From positions 1 to 64,000 of the forward strand of contig NZ_NQLA01000009.1 in NCBI RefSeq assembly GCF_002252705.1: a stretch of DNA of 64,000 nucleotides. Reading direction: 5' to 3'. Origin of the DNA: Vulcanococcus limneticus LL (GTDB lineage: Bacteria > Cyanobacteriota > Cyanobacteriia > PCC-6307 > Cyanobiaceae). Of the stretch, positions 1-9,169 are shown piece by piece. Both the position numbers and the translations under genes were made by a program. Every line of letters begins with the position of its first letter. Positions within the stretch are counted from its first letter, which is position 1. The notes below the pieces were generated by a model. That model saw only the letters and a program-made list of their open reading frames with translations, made no database searches and had not been told where the DNA came from.

Positions 1-436
1 TTCTTTTTGCCTTGTTTGCCTTCTGGCTGCAGATCCTGAGCAGCCAGCTTGTAGCTCTGAGGTGCAACAAGCTGCCATCAAGCGTTGAGACAGCTGCGGC
101 TTGATAATCACTCAGCAAGGCACCTGACTGCCAGAATCTGTATTGGCGGCAGCGGCTCCGACTTTCTCAGGAGGCCCTACTGATGTACTGCAGGCTCCGG
201 TAATTGGCTCCAGATGTGATCCCACGGGATAAGGTTACCCCATGGTGAATATGGAGTGCAACGTCTGGTATTCGTTGCAGATTCATCAGGCCCTGAGGCC
301 CCCCCCCTCTAGCTGCTCAACCGCGGTACTGGAGACAGACTGGAGATTGCTTGCTAACGATGCCTACTGGTGCCTTGTGCCCTAATGAGAAGACCGAATA
401 AGCAGTCGCCCTTGTTGGGAAGTCGGATGAATCTGC
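1..436. other. Non-coding flank, no gene recognised
   Basis: No convincing reading frame on either strand. The stretch is clearly less GC-rich than the core genome to the right, contains a run of nine C at 299-307, and lies downstream of hsdR. I see no tRNA fragment, terminator hairpin or attachment-site copy in it. Confidence 0.5.
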
Positions 437-3400
437 TCAGCTTTGCCCCGCCGCCCGCTGCCGGAGGGCCTCCCACAGACCCGCGTAGTTGAGCAGGATG
501 TCCTTCAGACCGGACTGCACGGCGGGCTGGTTGAGGGCCTGGGTGCTCATGGTCGTGTGGGCATCAAGGGCGTTGATGATGGCGTTGGTCAGTTCGCTCT
601 GCAGGTCGGGCGAGTTACTGAACTGCTCCTTGGAGTTGCTGGCGGCCTGTTGCTGCAGCAGTTCCGATTCCAGCAGCTTGCCCTTGAGCACGTTGTTGAC
701 GTACACCAGCTTGTCGGAGTCGCTCAGCTCGCCCTCGAACAGGTCATTGACCCTGGCGATGATCTCTTCCAGCAGGGCTTTCTGCTTCTCCTGCACCTGG
801 CCGGTGCCGGCTTCTGTAAGGGGCTGGAGCTTGGGGGCCTCGCCTTCACCGAGGGGCAGGTGACGCTTGCCCAGGTTCTTGAGGGTGTGGTGGGTGAGCA
901 CCACCTTGGAGAGATCGACGCTGTCGCGCTCGCGGCCGAACTCCAGCAACGGCAGCAGGCGCTTGTAGAAGATCGAGCGCTTCTCCACGGCCGTGCTGCC
1001 GTAGTCGAAGATCTGCGAGAGGAAGGTGTAGAGCCGCAGGAAGGCCCCCATGTCGGCCTTGAACAGGGTCAGGGCGTTCAGCGCGTCCTCGGCCTCCTTG
1101 GTGGCGGCGGTATCCCCCAGCTCCCGGGCCACGGCGAGGGCGTTCTGGGCCGCCTTGTACTTCTTGAGCAGCCGATCGGCCACGGGTTCGAGGGCCCTGG
1201 CCAGCTCGCTCTGCTTGCCGTTGGGGTCCAGCTCCACCTTCACCACCCGCTCCACTTCGAAGTCGTCGTAGTGGCCGGCCGCATCGAGCTTGGCCCGCAG
1301 GTCGAACACCAGATTGGGATCGGTGGTGCCTGCCAGTTCGGCGGTCTCGTAGAAGGTCTGGAAGGCCTCCAGGATCTCGCTGGGGTCATTGACGAAATCC
1401 ACCACGTAGGTCTCGTCCTTGCCCGGGTGGCAGCGGTTCAGGCGTGAGAGGGTCTGCACGGCCTGGATGCCGGCCAGGCGCCGATCCACGTACATGCCGC
1501 AGAGCAGCGGCTGGTCAAAGCCGGTCTGGAACTTGTTGGCCACCAGCAGGATCTGGTACTCCTCCGTCGCGAAGGCCTCGCGGATGTCCCGGCCCTTGAG
1601 ACCCGGGTTGAGGGCGGCGCTGGTCTCGCTGAAGTCATCGGGGCCGCTCTCCCTGTCGGTGACGGAACCGGAGAAGGCCACCAGGGTGCCGATCGGGTAG
1701 CCCTTCTCCTTGATGTAGCGCTCGATCGCCAGCTGCCAGCGCACCGCCTCCAGCCGGCTGGCCACCACCACCATCGCCTTGGCCCTGCCCTCCAGCAGGG
1801 GGGCGATGAACTCCAGGAAGTGCTCAACGACGATCTGCACTTTCTGGGCGATGTTGTAGGGGTGCAGCCGCACCCAGCCCATGATCCCCTTGAGTGCAGC
1901 GCTCTTCTCCACCTGGGCGTTGTCGTAGCTGGCGCCGTTGTGGGCTAGGCGGAAGGCCAGCTTGTAGCTGGTGTAGTTGCGCAGCACATCGAGGATGAAG
2001 CCCTCCTCGATCGCCTGGCGCATCGAATAGACGTGGAAGGGCTCAGGCCGGTTGGTGTCGCTGGCGGGTTCAGCAGGGTTGGGGCGCCTGCCGAAGAGCT
2101 CCAGGGTCTTGGCCTTGGGGGTGGCGGTGAAGGCCACGAAGGTGATGCCGCTGTCCCTGGCGCGGGCGGCCATCTGGGCAGCCAGCACGTCGTCCATGCT
2201 CACCTCGCCGCCATCATTCAGCTCCGCCAGCTCCTCGGCGCTGAGCACGGCTTTGAGCTTGGCGGCGGCCTCTCCGCTCTGGGAGCTGTGGGCCTCATCG
2301 GCGATCACCGCAAAGCGCTTGCCCTCGGTGGCGGCCAGCTTGCGCACCTCCTCCAGGGCATAGGGGAAGGTCTGGATCGTGCAGACCACGATCTTCTTGT
2401 CGCCCGAGAGGGCGGCAGCGAGCTTGCTGCTCTTGCTGCCATCGGCATTGGTGATGCTGGCCACCACGCCGGTGGTGCGCTGGAAGTCAAAGAGCGCCTC
2501 CTGCAGCTGGGTGTCGATCACGTTGCGGTCGGACACCACCAGCACCGTGTCGAACACCTTGCGGTGCTCAGCGTCGTGCAGCTCAGCCAGGAAGTGGGCA
2601 CTCCAGGCGATCGACTTGGTCTTGCCGGAGCCGGCGGAGTGCTGCACCAGGTATTTGCCGCCCACCCCCTCCGTCAGCACCGCGGCCTGGAGCTGACGGG
2701 TGACAGCGAGCTGGTGGTAGCGGGGGAAGACCAGCTCCTTGATCTGCTTCTTGCTGTCACGGCTGGCCACCAGGTAGCGGCCGAGGATCTCCAGCCAGCT
2801 GTGGCGGTCCCACACCTCCTCCCAGAGGTAGCCGGTGCGGTAGCCGCGCGTGGGATCGAGTGGATTTCCGGCGCCGCCCTCATCCCCCCGGTTGAAGGGC
2901 AGGAAGGTGGTGGCGGGGCCGAGCAGCTTGGTGGTCATGCGCACCTCGCGGGTGCTCACGGCGAAATGCACCAGGGCACCGCTGGGGAAGGCAAGCAGCG
3001 GTTCGGGGTTCTGACCCTTGGGCTTGGGGTGCCGATCGAAGCGGTACTGATCCACCGCGTCGTCGATCGACTGGGTGAAGTCGGTCTTGAGTTCAGCGGT
3101 GGCGACGGGCAGGCCGTTGAGCAACAGCACCAGATCGATGCTGTTCTCGTTGTGGAGTGAGTAGCGGAGCTGCCGCACCACCCGCAGGCGGTTGGCGTCG
3201 TAGCGGGCCAGGATCTCGGGATTGAGGGCCAGGGCCGGCTTGAACTGCGCCAGCTGCAGGGGCTTCCTGAGACCCAACAGCTCGATGCCGTTGCGGAGGA
3301 CGTCGAGCGTGCCGCGCTGATCCAGCTGGGCCCGCAGGCGGTTCAGCAGGGTGTCTGTGGCGCTGGCGCCGTGGTTCTTCTGCAGCAGCTCCCAGGCCTC

Positions 3401-3556
3401 GGGCTGACTCTCCTGCACCCAGGCCAGGAGATCAGCGGGAAAGAGGGCACGGGCACGGTCGTAGGCCCGGTTGTCGTCCTCGGCATAGAGCCAGCCATGG
3501 GCGCCGAGGCGTTGGGCGATCTCGACCTCGAAGTTGATCTCGTGGTGGAGGCTCAT
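437..3556 (-). CDS. hsdR: Type I restriction enzyme, restriction (R) subunit HsdR
   Basis: Motor and nuclease subunit of a type I restriction-modification complex (R2M2S); it translocates DNA using ATP and cuts unmethylated DNA at a distance. The 1039-residue protein has the usual order: an N-terminal PD-(D/E)xK nuclease with D141 and the E155-L-K157 triplet, a SF2 helicase core with Walker A around K312 (SAGSGKT) and a DEAH box at about residues 420-423, and a helical C-terminal region. Length is normal for the family. Its ATG overlaps the vapC stop codon (ATGA), so translation is probably coupled to the toxin gene. It is the last gene of the hsdM-hsdS-vapB-vapC-hsdR operon. Confidence 0.95.
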   Translation of the reverse strand: MSLHHEINFEVEIAQRLGAHGWLYAEDDNRAYDRARALFPADLLAWVQESQPEAWELLQKNHGASATDTLLNRLRAQLDQRGTLDVLRNGIELLGLRKPLQLAQFKPALALNPEILARYDANRLRVVRQLRYSLHNENSIDLVLLLNGLPVATAELKTDFTQSIDDAVDQYRFDRHPKPKGQNPEPLLAFPSGALVHFAVSTREVRMTTKLLGPATTFLPFNRGDEGGAGNPLDPTRGYRTGYLWEEVWDRHSWLEILGRYLVASRDSKKQIKELVFPRYHQLAVTRQLQAAVLTEGVGGKYLVQHSAGSGKTKSIAWSAHFLAELHDAEHRKVFDTVLVVSDRNVIDTQLQEALFDFQRTTGVVASITNADGSKSSKLAAALSGDKKIVVCTIQTFPYALEEVRKLAATEGKRFAVIADEAHSSQSGEAAAKLKAVLSAEELAELNDGGEVSMDDVLAAQMAARARDSGITFVAFTATPKAKTLELFGRRPNPAEPASDTNRPEPFHVYSMRQAIEEGFILDVLRNYTSYKLAFRLAHNGASYDNAQVEKSAALKGIMGWVRLHPYNIAQKVQIVVEHFLEFIAPLLEGRAKAMVVVASRLEAVRWQLAIERYIKEKGYPIGTLVAFSGSVTDRESGPDDFSETSAALNPGLKGRDIREAFATEEYQILLVANKFQTGFDQPLLCGMYVDRRLAGIQAVQTLSRLNRCHPGKDETYVVDFVNDPSEILEAFQTFYETAELAGTTDPNLVFDLRAKLDAAGHYDDFEVERVVKVELDPNGKQSELARALEPVADRLLKKYKAAQNALAVARELGDTAATKEAEDALNALTLFKADMGAFLRLYTFLSQIFDYGSTAVEKRSIFYKRLLPLLEFGRERDSVDLSKVVLTHHTLKNLGKRHLPLGEGEAPKLQPLTEAGTGQVQEKQKALLEEIIARVNDLFEGELSDSDKLVYVNNVLKGKLLESELLQQQAASNSKEQFSNSPDLQSELTNAIINALDAHTTMSTQALNQPAVQSGLKDILLNYAGLWEALRQRAAGQS

Positions 3557-3951
3557 AGCCAGTTCTCCTGCAGCAGACCCTCAACCCGCTCGAACTCCCG
3601 CAGGTTGTTGCTCACCAGGGTGAGGCCCTCGCTGCGGGCATGGGCCGCGATGTGCAGGTCATTGACGCCGATCGGTGTGCCCTTGCGTTCCAGGGCACTG
3701 CGGATCTGGCCGTAGTGCTGTGCCGCCTTGGGGCCATAGGCCAGTACCTCCAGCCGGGAGCAGAAGTTTTCCACCACCCCCAGGGAACGGGCGGGATCGG
3801 AGCTCTTCTCGGCCCCGTGCAGCAGCTCCGCCAGCGTGATCGCCGAGATGGCAAGGTGGCCGGCGTGACGGTTGAAGATGGGCAGCAGCGACCCCGGCCG
3901 CTGCCTGATCACGTAGATGCAGATGTTGGTATCGAGCAGGTACCGGAGCAT
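3553..3951 (-). CDS. vapC: VapC-type PIN-domain toxin
   Basis: Small PIN-domain ribonuclease, the toxin half of a VapBC module; family members cleave tRNA or rRNA when free of antitoxin. The 132-residue protein starts LLDTN with the first metal-binding Asp at D7, has E42 (AELLHG), D98 (GVNDLHIA) and a late NNLREF segment, so the full PIN acidic set is present and the enzyme should be active. It follows vapB by 8 bases and its stop overlaps the hsdR start by 4 bases. The unusual point is its position inside a type I restriction operon. Confidence 0.93.
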   Translation of the reverse strand: MLRYLLDTNICIYVIRQRPGSLLPIFNRHAGHLAISAITLAELLHGAEKSSDPARSLGVVENFCSRLEVLAYGPKAAQHYGQIRSALERKGTPIGVNDLHIAAHARSEGLTLVSNNLREFERVEGLLQENWL

Positions 3952-3959
3952 CGCTGGGC

Positions 3960-4196
3960 TCAGAGCGCCTCCCGTTCGTCCTGGTGCTGGGAGGCCCGCT
4001 CCGCCAGGAAATCGTCTGGAACGGTGGGGCCGCCCAGGAAGAAGCTGTCCCAGCTGGAGCCCAGGGGGGCAATGATCCGCTCCTGACCGCAGGCACGCAC
4101 CTCCACCTCCTTGACCGACTCGGGCAGGCGCAGGTCAGCCGGGATGCGCACGGCCTGGCTGCGATTGCTGAGAAACAGCTTGGTCACCGCCACCAT
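3960..4196 (-). CDS. vapB: VapB-type antitoxin (AbrB/SpoVT fold)
   Basis: 78-residue antitoxin. I chose the internal ATG at 4196 because the sequence from there (MVAVTKLFLSNRSQAVRIP) is the standard start of the SpoVT/AbrB swapped-hairpin DNA-binding domain of VapB proteins, while the longer frame upstream has no family resemblance. The acidic, aromatic C-terminal tail (WDSFF, then a Glu/Asp-rich end) is the part expected to block VapC. A purine-rich AGAGGGTG precedes the start. VapB proteins generally repress their own operon, so the 163 bases up to hsdS may contain its operator and a private promoter; I cannot pick a certain one by eye. Confidence 0.88.
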   Translation of the reverse strand: MVAVTKLFLSNRSQAVRIPADLRLPESVKEVEVRACGQERIIAPLGSSWDSFFLGGPTVPDDFLAERASQHQDEREAL

Positions 4197-4359
4197 GACA
4201 CCCTCTGTATATCCACCAAGGCTATCCCAGGCGTGAGGGTTGTGCAGGGTGCGGAGGCGTCTCGGTCTCCTGGGCGAAGCGGGTGGCTGCCTCGGCGATG
4301 CGGATGCCTCTGGGGTTGCCCGGCTGGCAGAACGATTCGTGTTGTCATAAGGGTGGAGC

Positions 4360-5700
4360 TCATGCGACAGCGGCCTCGGGGACCAGGCCACGGACGTCGA
4401 TCTGGCCGGTGACGGCAGCGGAGATCAGGGCGGAGCGTCGCTCCAGCAGAAGACGGATTGAATCATTTGCCTCATCTGTGAGTTTGCCGTATCTGTTGTC
4501 TGCTTCAAACAGAGTTTGTGTGATGGCTTTCTGTTCATCCAAGGGAGGGAGGCAGATTTCGTTTTCTAGAATCTTCTGAGGGGATGTATGTCTTACCTTT
4601 TGGCCTGTTGCCTTGATTCCTACGCTTGCCTTGAGAATTGGTGAATTCATTAGCCAATATAGGAAGCTTGTGTCAAGCAACTCTTCTCTTAATCGGGTGA
4701 CCAATCCAAGGCGCTGATTGTGTAGATAAGCCTCTCCTGGGGGCACGAATAGCGTTGTCCCGACAAGGCCCGGAGCCTGCTCAGTCATGACGATGAGCAT
4801 TTGCCCCTCTTTAAGAATGAACTCCCCAGGCACGTCGTTCCCGGCATAGTACTTCTCGGGGTCTTTCCTTCTAAAGCCGCCTAGTTCATTGAAATTTCCG
4901 GGTGTCATTAGCACGTATTCTCCGACATCAGAGAAGTGGCTGCCATCAAAGGCGTAGCCGTGCTTTAGTGCGAACAGGTTTTTCAAGCGATGGTTTTCCC
5001 AGTGCTCCGGCACCTCCCCCAGCCACTCCACGCCTGAGTCCTTCATTGGCGCGTCAGGGTTCAGCCCCTTGGTGACGGCCTGGGAGATCACGGCCTGACG
5101 CTTCTCCTGGAGCAGCTCGATCAGTCGCTGTTGCTCGGCGATCAGGGCGTCGATCTTGGCGGTTTCGTCGTCTAGGAATGATGCTATGGAGGCTTGTTCG
5201 GAGTGGGGAATCAGAGGCAAATCAACTTGAGTAAAGTTTGAGAATCTAAGGGCCTGTCCATCTCGAACAAGGTTGGAGGTTGATTGAAGAGCCTGTATGT
5301 AGCGATCGCTCTTAAATAGCCAGCGAAAGAAGCCTGGGTGGATATCCTTGATTGGCGAGAGCATCACGTAGGCAGAGCTGATAGAACCGCGATAAAGAGA
5401 GTATTCGATTCCACCTTGAAAGCTTCTCATGCTAATGATGAAGTCGCCAGGCTCGACATGTTTCAGAATGTCTGCCCCTTTAATGACTTCTACAACTCGA
5501 CGTCCTTCCGATTCGACAAAGTCTATTTGCTTGACTATCCCAAGCTTTTGGGAGGCTGTGAGTTGCTCGTCATCCTCATGCGCTCGCTGGTTTCTAAGTG
5601 CAAATCTTCTCCTGCTCTGGCCGACGCTCCAATGCTCCGGCACCTCCCCCAGCCACTCCACGCCGCTGTCCTTGTAGGCCGGGTAACGGGGAAAGCTCAC
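4360..5700 (-). CDS. hsdS: Type I restriction-modification specificity subunit HsdS
   Basis: DNA-recognition subunit that sets the target sequence for both modification and restriction. The 446-residue protein has two target-recognition domains, each introduced by the same [15 protein letters not shown] motif (near residues 10 and 220), a central conserved helix with the [11 protein letters not shown] signature, and a C-terminal half-repeat of that helix. The two variable domains (roughly 4450-4990 and 5190-5620) are visibly richer in A+T than the conserved parts, the usual mosaic sign of exchanged recognition domains. The start codon overlaps the hsdM stop by 4 bases. Confidence 0.94.
   Translation of the reverse strand: MSFPRYPAYKDSGVEWLGEVPEHWSVGQSRRRFALRNQRAHEDDEQLTASQKLGIVKQIDFVESEGRRVVEVIKGADILKHVEPGDFIISMRSFQGGIEYSLYRGSISSAYVMLSPIKDIHPGFFRWLFKSDRYIQALQSTSNLVRDGQALRFSNFTQVDLPLIPHSEQASIASFLDDETAKIDALIAEQQRLIELLQEKRQAVISQAVTKGLNPDAPMKDSGVEWLGEVPEHWENHRLKNLFALKHGYAFDGSHFSDVGEYVLMTPGNFNELGGFRRKDPEKYYAGNDVPGEFILKEGQMLIVMTEQAPGLVGTTLFVPPGEAYLHNQRLGLVTRLREELLDTSFLYWLMNSPILKASVGIKATGQKVRHTSPQKILENEICLPPLDEQKAITQTLFEADNRYGKLTDEANDSIRLLLERRSALISAAVTGQIDVRGLVPEAAVA
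5003..5034. repeat. 32-bp direct repeat in hsdS, copy 1
   Basis: Identical to 5633-5664, 630 bases away and in the same orientation, with weaker similarity continuing past the 3' side. It encodes the [11 protein letters not shown] segment ahead of the second recognition domain. Homology of this size between the two halves of hsdS can support recombination and domain exchange. Confidence 0.9.
5633..5664. repeat. 32-bp direct repeat in hsdS, copy 2
   Basis: Partner of 5003-5034, perfectly identical over 32 bases. This copy encodes the same segment at the N-terminus of HsdS, ahead of the first recognition domain. Confidence 0.9.
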
Positions 5701-7460
5701 GCCGTCAGCCCCCCGATCATCTCCAGGATCCGATCCGTGACTTGCTTGAGCTCGGCGTCGATGACCTCCAGAGGCCGGGGTGGGGTGAACACGTAGAAGT
5801 GGCGGTTGAAGGGAATCTCGTAGCCGACCTTGGTCTTGTCATGGTCAATCCAGGCGTCAGGCACGTGGGGCAGCACCTCCCGCTCGAAGTAGGTCTGAAC
5901 GTCCTCCGAGAGGGGCACGTTCTCTGTATCCCGCAGGCTGCTGTCGGGTTGGGGTTTGCCCTTTGCCTTGCCGCGCTGCCCCAGCACCACGTTGCCCGCC
6001 TCGTCCCGTAGGGGACGCTCCACCGTGATCGTGCGGTAGCCGAAGGCCTCGTTGGCAAAGATCTTGCTGATCGGCTTGCCGTCCTTCTCGGCTGGCTCGA
6101 AGCGCCCAAACAGCTGGGTGATCTCCTCGATGTGCTCAGCGCTGAGCTCCTTGCGCTTGCTGCCCAGGCTCTTGCGCATCTTCTGCCAAAAGCCACTGGC
6201 GTCAATCAGCTGCACCTTGCCCTTGCGGGCCTGGGGTTTGCGGTTGCTCAGGATCCAGACATACGTGCTGATCCCTGTGTTGTAGAACATGTCCGTAGGC
6301 AGAGCCACGATCGCCTCCAGCAGGTCGTTCTCCAGCACATAGCGGCGGATCTCGCTTTCGCCAGATCCTGCGCCACCGGTGAACAGCGGTGAGCCGTTGA
6401 GCACGATGCCGATGCGGCTGCCCCCATCGACGGCCGGGCGCATCTTCGAGAGCAGGTGCAGCAGGAACAGCAGAGAGCCATCACTCACCCTGGGCAGGCC
6501 AGGCCCGAAGCGTCCCTCGTAGCCCATCAGCTGGGCTTCCTTGCGGATGTCCTTCTCGATCTTCTTCCAGTCCACACCAAAGGGAGGATTGGAGAGCATG
6601 TAGTCGAACTGCAGCTCCTGCAGGCCGTCGTCGTTGAGCGTGTTCCCGAAGATGATGTTGCGGATGTCCTGGCCCTTGATCAGCATGTCGGCCTTGCAGA
6701 TCGCGTAGGACTCCGCGTTCAGTTCCTGGCCATACATCACCAGCCGGGCCTGGGGGTTGTGCTCCGCCACATACTCGTCGCTAACGCTCAGCATCCCACC
6801 GGTTCCCACGGCCGGGTCGTAGAGGGTGCGCACCACGCCGGGCTTGCTGAGGGCGTCGTCGTCTTCGATGAACAGCAGGTTCACCATCAGCCGGATCACC
6901 TCCCGCGGTGTGAAGTGCTCCCCGGCCGTCTCGTTGGATTCCTCCGCGAACCGGCGGATCAGCTCCTCGAACACCGTGCCCATCTGGGCGTTGCTCACCA
7001 CCTCCGGGTGCAGGTCGATCCCCGCGAAGCGTTCCGTGACCAGGTACAGCAGGCCCGCCTTGGCGAGCTTGTCGATCTGGGTGTGGAATTCAAAGCTCTC
7101 GAAGATGTCCCGCACGGCTGGGGAGAAGGCCTGCAGGTAGGCCCGCAGGTTCTCGCCGATGTGGTCCTGATCACCCATCAGCCGCTTCATGTCGAGCGGT
7201 GAGGTGTTGTAGAAGAGCAGGCCGGCCTTCTTGAGCAGGAAGGGCTCGGGGTTCAGACCGGCGGCCTCACGCAGCTCCTTCTCGGCCAGCACCTCGGCCT
7301 TGGTGGCCTCCAGCACGCAGTCCAGGCGCCGCAGCACCGTGAACGGGAGGATCACCTTACCGAAGTCGCTGCGCTTGTAGTCCCCCCGCAGCAGGTCGGC
7401 CACCGACCAGATGAAGGAGGAGAGGTTCTGCTCGCTCGCCAAAGGCTCGGGCTGGGGCAA
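5697..7460 (-). CDS. hsdM: Type I restriction-modification methyltransferase subunit HsdM
   Basis: N6-adenine DNA methyltransferase subunit, partner of HsdS. The 587-residue protein has an N-terminal helical domain, the S-adenosylmethionine motif [10 protein letters not shown] and the catalytic motif IV NPPFG, typical of the gamma-type adenine methylases of type I systems. It is first in the minus-strand operon; hsdS follows with an ATGA-type overlap. The promoter must lie in the 324 bases upstream. Nothing suggests inactivation. Confidence 0.95.
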   Translation of the reverse strand: MPQPEPLASEQNLSSFIWSVADLLRGDYKRSDFGKVILPFTVLRRLDCVLEATKAEVLAEKELREAAGLNPEPFLLKKAGLLFYNTSPLDMKRLMGDQDHIGENLRAYLQAFSPAVRDIFESFEFHTQIDKLAKAGLLYLVTERFAGIDLHPEVVSNAQMGTVFEELIRRFAEESNETAGEHFTPREVIRLMVNLLFIEDDDALSKPGVVRTLYDPAVGTGGMLSVSDEYVAEHNPQARLVMYGQELNAESYAICKADMLIKGQDIRNIIFGNTLNDDGLQELQFDYMLSNPPFGVDWKKIEKDIRKEAQLMGYEGRFGPGLPRVSDGSLLFLLHLLSKMRPAVDGGSRIGIVLNGSPLFTGGAGSGESEIRRYVLENDLLEAIVALPTDMFYNTGISTYVWILSNRKPQARKGKVQLIDASGFWQKMRKSLGSKRKELSAEHIEEITQLFGRFEPAEKDGKPISKIFANEAFGYRTITVERPLRDEAGNVVLGQRGKAKGKPQPDSSLRDTENVPLSEDVQTYFEREVLPHVPDAWIDHDKTKVGYEIPFNRHFYVFTPPRPLEVIDAELKQVTDRILEMIGGLTA

Positions 7461-7784
7461 CTGGGGCCAGTCTGCCTGTGGGGCCCTGGTTCTGCGGGGT
7501 CTTGCAACTCCTCCTGGGAGTGGGTTTTCAACTGGGCCCTTGGCATTGGCCAGGTTCTATGTCCAGGCCTGTTCCGCTGTACCCCAGCCGTGTGCCTCCA
7601 GCTACTCCTGCTGAGTCCTAGATAAAGGCGCGCGCAGGATTCCTCAGCGTGCGCGGCCGGGTAAGGGCTGCGCAAGCCGACCCACCACAGGCATTGGGAC
7701 GCCAGGGGCACTGGGTTCACCGAGCGCTTTGGCCGGCCCTTGCCCTGGCCGCGCTGGCGCTGTCGGTCCTGCGCTGCTGCCCCC
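7461..7784. other. Intergenic region between divergent hsdM and ardC remnant
   Basis: Separates hsdM (minus) from the truncated antirestriction gene (plus) and should hold the promoter of the restriction operon. Short open frames exist on both strands but none resembles a protein. I see no clear -35/-10 pair or hairpin that I would defend. Confidence 0.4.
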
Positions 7785-8171
7785 ATGGCTGCTGTCTCTT
7801 CGCCCACGACCCGCCGGGGTGCCACCACCCGCAAGCGGGCTGGTGCTGCCCACACCCGCAAGAGCACTGGTCCCAGCCCGGAAGACAAGCTCGTCGCGGC
7901 GCTGGTCTGCCTGCTCGAACAGGGCACCACCCCTTGGCGGCGGCCCTGGGACAGCACGGGTGGAGGCCACCACGTCAACCTGCTTTCAGGCCACCGCTAC
8001 CGGGGGGCGAACCCGATCCTGCTCACCCTGGGGATGCACCTTCGGGGCTCTGCCTTGCCCTACTGTTGTGGGTATGCAGGAATAAAGGCCGCTGGGCTCA
8101 CGTTAGGGTTTGCCGTATCAATAAGGATTATGGCAATGCTAGCCCTGGAGATGCCAGTTCCTAGTCGTTAA
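7785..8171 (+). pseudogene. Truncated ArdC-like antirestriction protein (N-terminal domain only)
   Basis: The first 100 or so residues match the N-terminal single-strand DNA-binding domain of ArdC-type antirestriction proteins: EQGTTPWRRPW, NLLSGHRYRGANPILLTL and a CGYAGIKAAGL segment that in complete relatives continues into a lysine/glycine-rich stretch and then a metallopeptidase domain. Here the similarity stops after AAGL and 25 unrelated residues lead to a stop, so the zinc-protease half is gone. ArdC proteins are carried by conjugative and integrative elements and protect incoming DNA from restriction. Start chosen at the ATG at 7785; a longer frame upstream has no similarity. Confidence 0.7.
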
Positions 8172-8231
8172 CTAGAAGCTGTTCTTTCCTGGCTTAAATG
8201 CCATGCAATGGCATGTACAGCAGGAGCTCTA

Positions 8232-8927
8232 CTAGCGGATTCGCTCTAATAAGGCTTTCTCTGTTGAGGGGCCCTCTAGGCCGTCAGCCAGCATGACAAG
8301 TGCACTGAGCTCAAGCTCTAACTCAGCCGGGCTCCAAGTGGATTCCCCGCAGATGACCCCTTTTAGTCTGGAAATCCGGTGGTCGTCACCCGCGGGGTAG
8401 TGCTCCCGGATGGTCCGGCGGAGGTCGTCGATCAGGTCGATCTCTTTGCGAGCGCAAAGGCGGCGAATGAGACGCCCGAAGTTACGGGAGAGCTTCTCAG
8501 CCTGTTCTTCTGAGAAGTGGTGGGCAGTAAGGTCAAAATCGAGGGGCATCCGGGTTCCGAGGAAGACTTCGACCCACCACCCGACACTGGGTGGTTCGCC
8601 TTCTTCGAGGACTGGGGTGGCGTTGGCGTAGTGGTTGGAGCTGGTTGTGTTGGGGATGAGAGTCCCCTCTGTCTGGTAGCGCCAGACGAAATAATTGAGG
8701 CGCTCGATGCCCAGAAAGATGCGCGGTCCTGGGCTGAAGAGCTTGCGTTGGCGCAGTCCACTGATCTGGCTGCTGTGGAACCAGGACGCTCCGTCTAGGG
8801 AGGAGCGGACCAAGCTTGTCATCACTGGGTGGGACCAGTTGTTGCCGTCCATCCAGGCGGTGAAGAGCTTCTGGAAGACCCGGGTGCCTTTCTCGAACTG
8901 CTCCTGGTACTGGTTGGAGGGATCCAT
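8232..8927 (-). CDS. Hypothetical protein of the integrated element
   Basis: I do not recognise a family. From the ATG at 8927 it is 231 residues, soluble, without signal peptide or membrane segment; a GTG at 8957 would add 10 residues. The N-terminal half is aromatic-rich (FQKLFTAWMDGNNW, ERLNYFVWRY), the middle has GWWVEVFLGTRMPLDFDL, and the C-terminal half is helical and acidic. It is transcribed divergently from the replication gene with about 240 bases between, the usual position of a regulator or cargo gene in small integrative elements. Codon use looks like that of a genuine gene. Function unknown. Confidence 0.65.
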   Translation of the reverse strand: MDPSNQYQEQFEKGTRVFQKLFTAWMDGNNWSHPVMTSLVRSSLDGASWFHSSQISGLRQRKLFSPGPRIFLGIERLNYFVWRYQTEGTLIPNTTSSNHYANATPVLEEGEPPSVGWWVEVFLGTRMPLDFDLTAHHFSEEQAEKLSRNFGRLIRRLCARKEIDLIDDLRRTIREHYPAGDDHRISRLKGVICGESTWSPAELELELSALVMLADGLEGPSTEKALLERIR

Positions 8928-9169
8928 GTCCAATTCAGATGCTGTCACGTTGCTCACGAGCGGCGCAGTCCAAAGGAGCGGATCTCACTGAGCTTAATCC
9001 GGCACCGGTCAGGCTGCAACCGGAACCAGTCAGACCTTTCTTTTGCACCGAACTGGATGCGGGAGCGCTTACCCTCAAGCGGTCGACCGCCTGGGGTGCC
9101 GCTTCCTGCTCGTCGAAGGAGCGGCTTCCTGGGGGTCGGAGCCACGGCCCAAACTGCGATTTCCTTCAG

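Noticed and set aside
299-307. C9 tract as a phase-variation switch for hsdR
   Set aside because: It lies downstream of the hsdR stop codon, not in a promoter or reading frame.
4429-4443. Partial resemblance to the tRNA-Pro end (CGGAGCG) within hsdS as a left attachment site
   Set aside because: Only 7 bases match and they lie inside a coding palindrome; far too short for an attachment core.
9079-9090. 12-base perfect palindrome GCGGTCGACCGC between the unknown gene and the primase-helicase
   Set aside because: Several such palindromes are expected by chance in 64 kb of GC-rich sequence, and no second copy was found.
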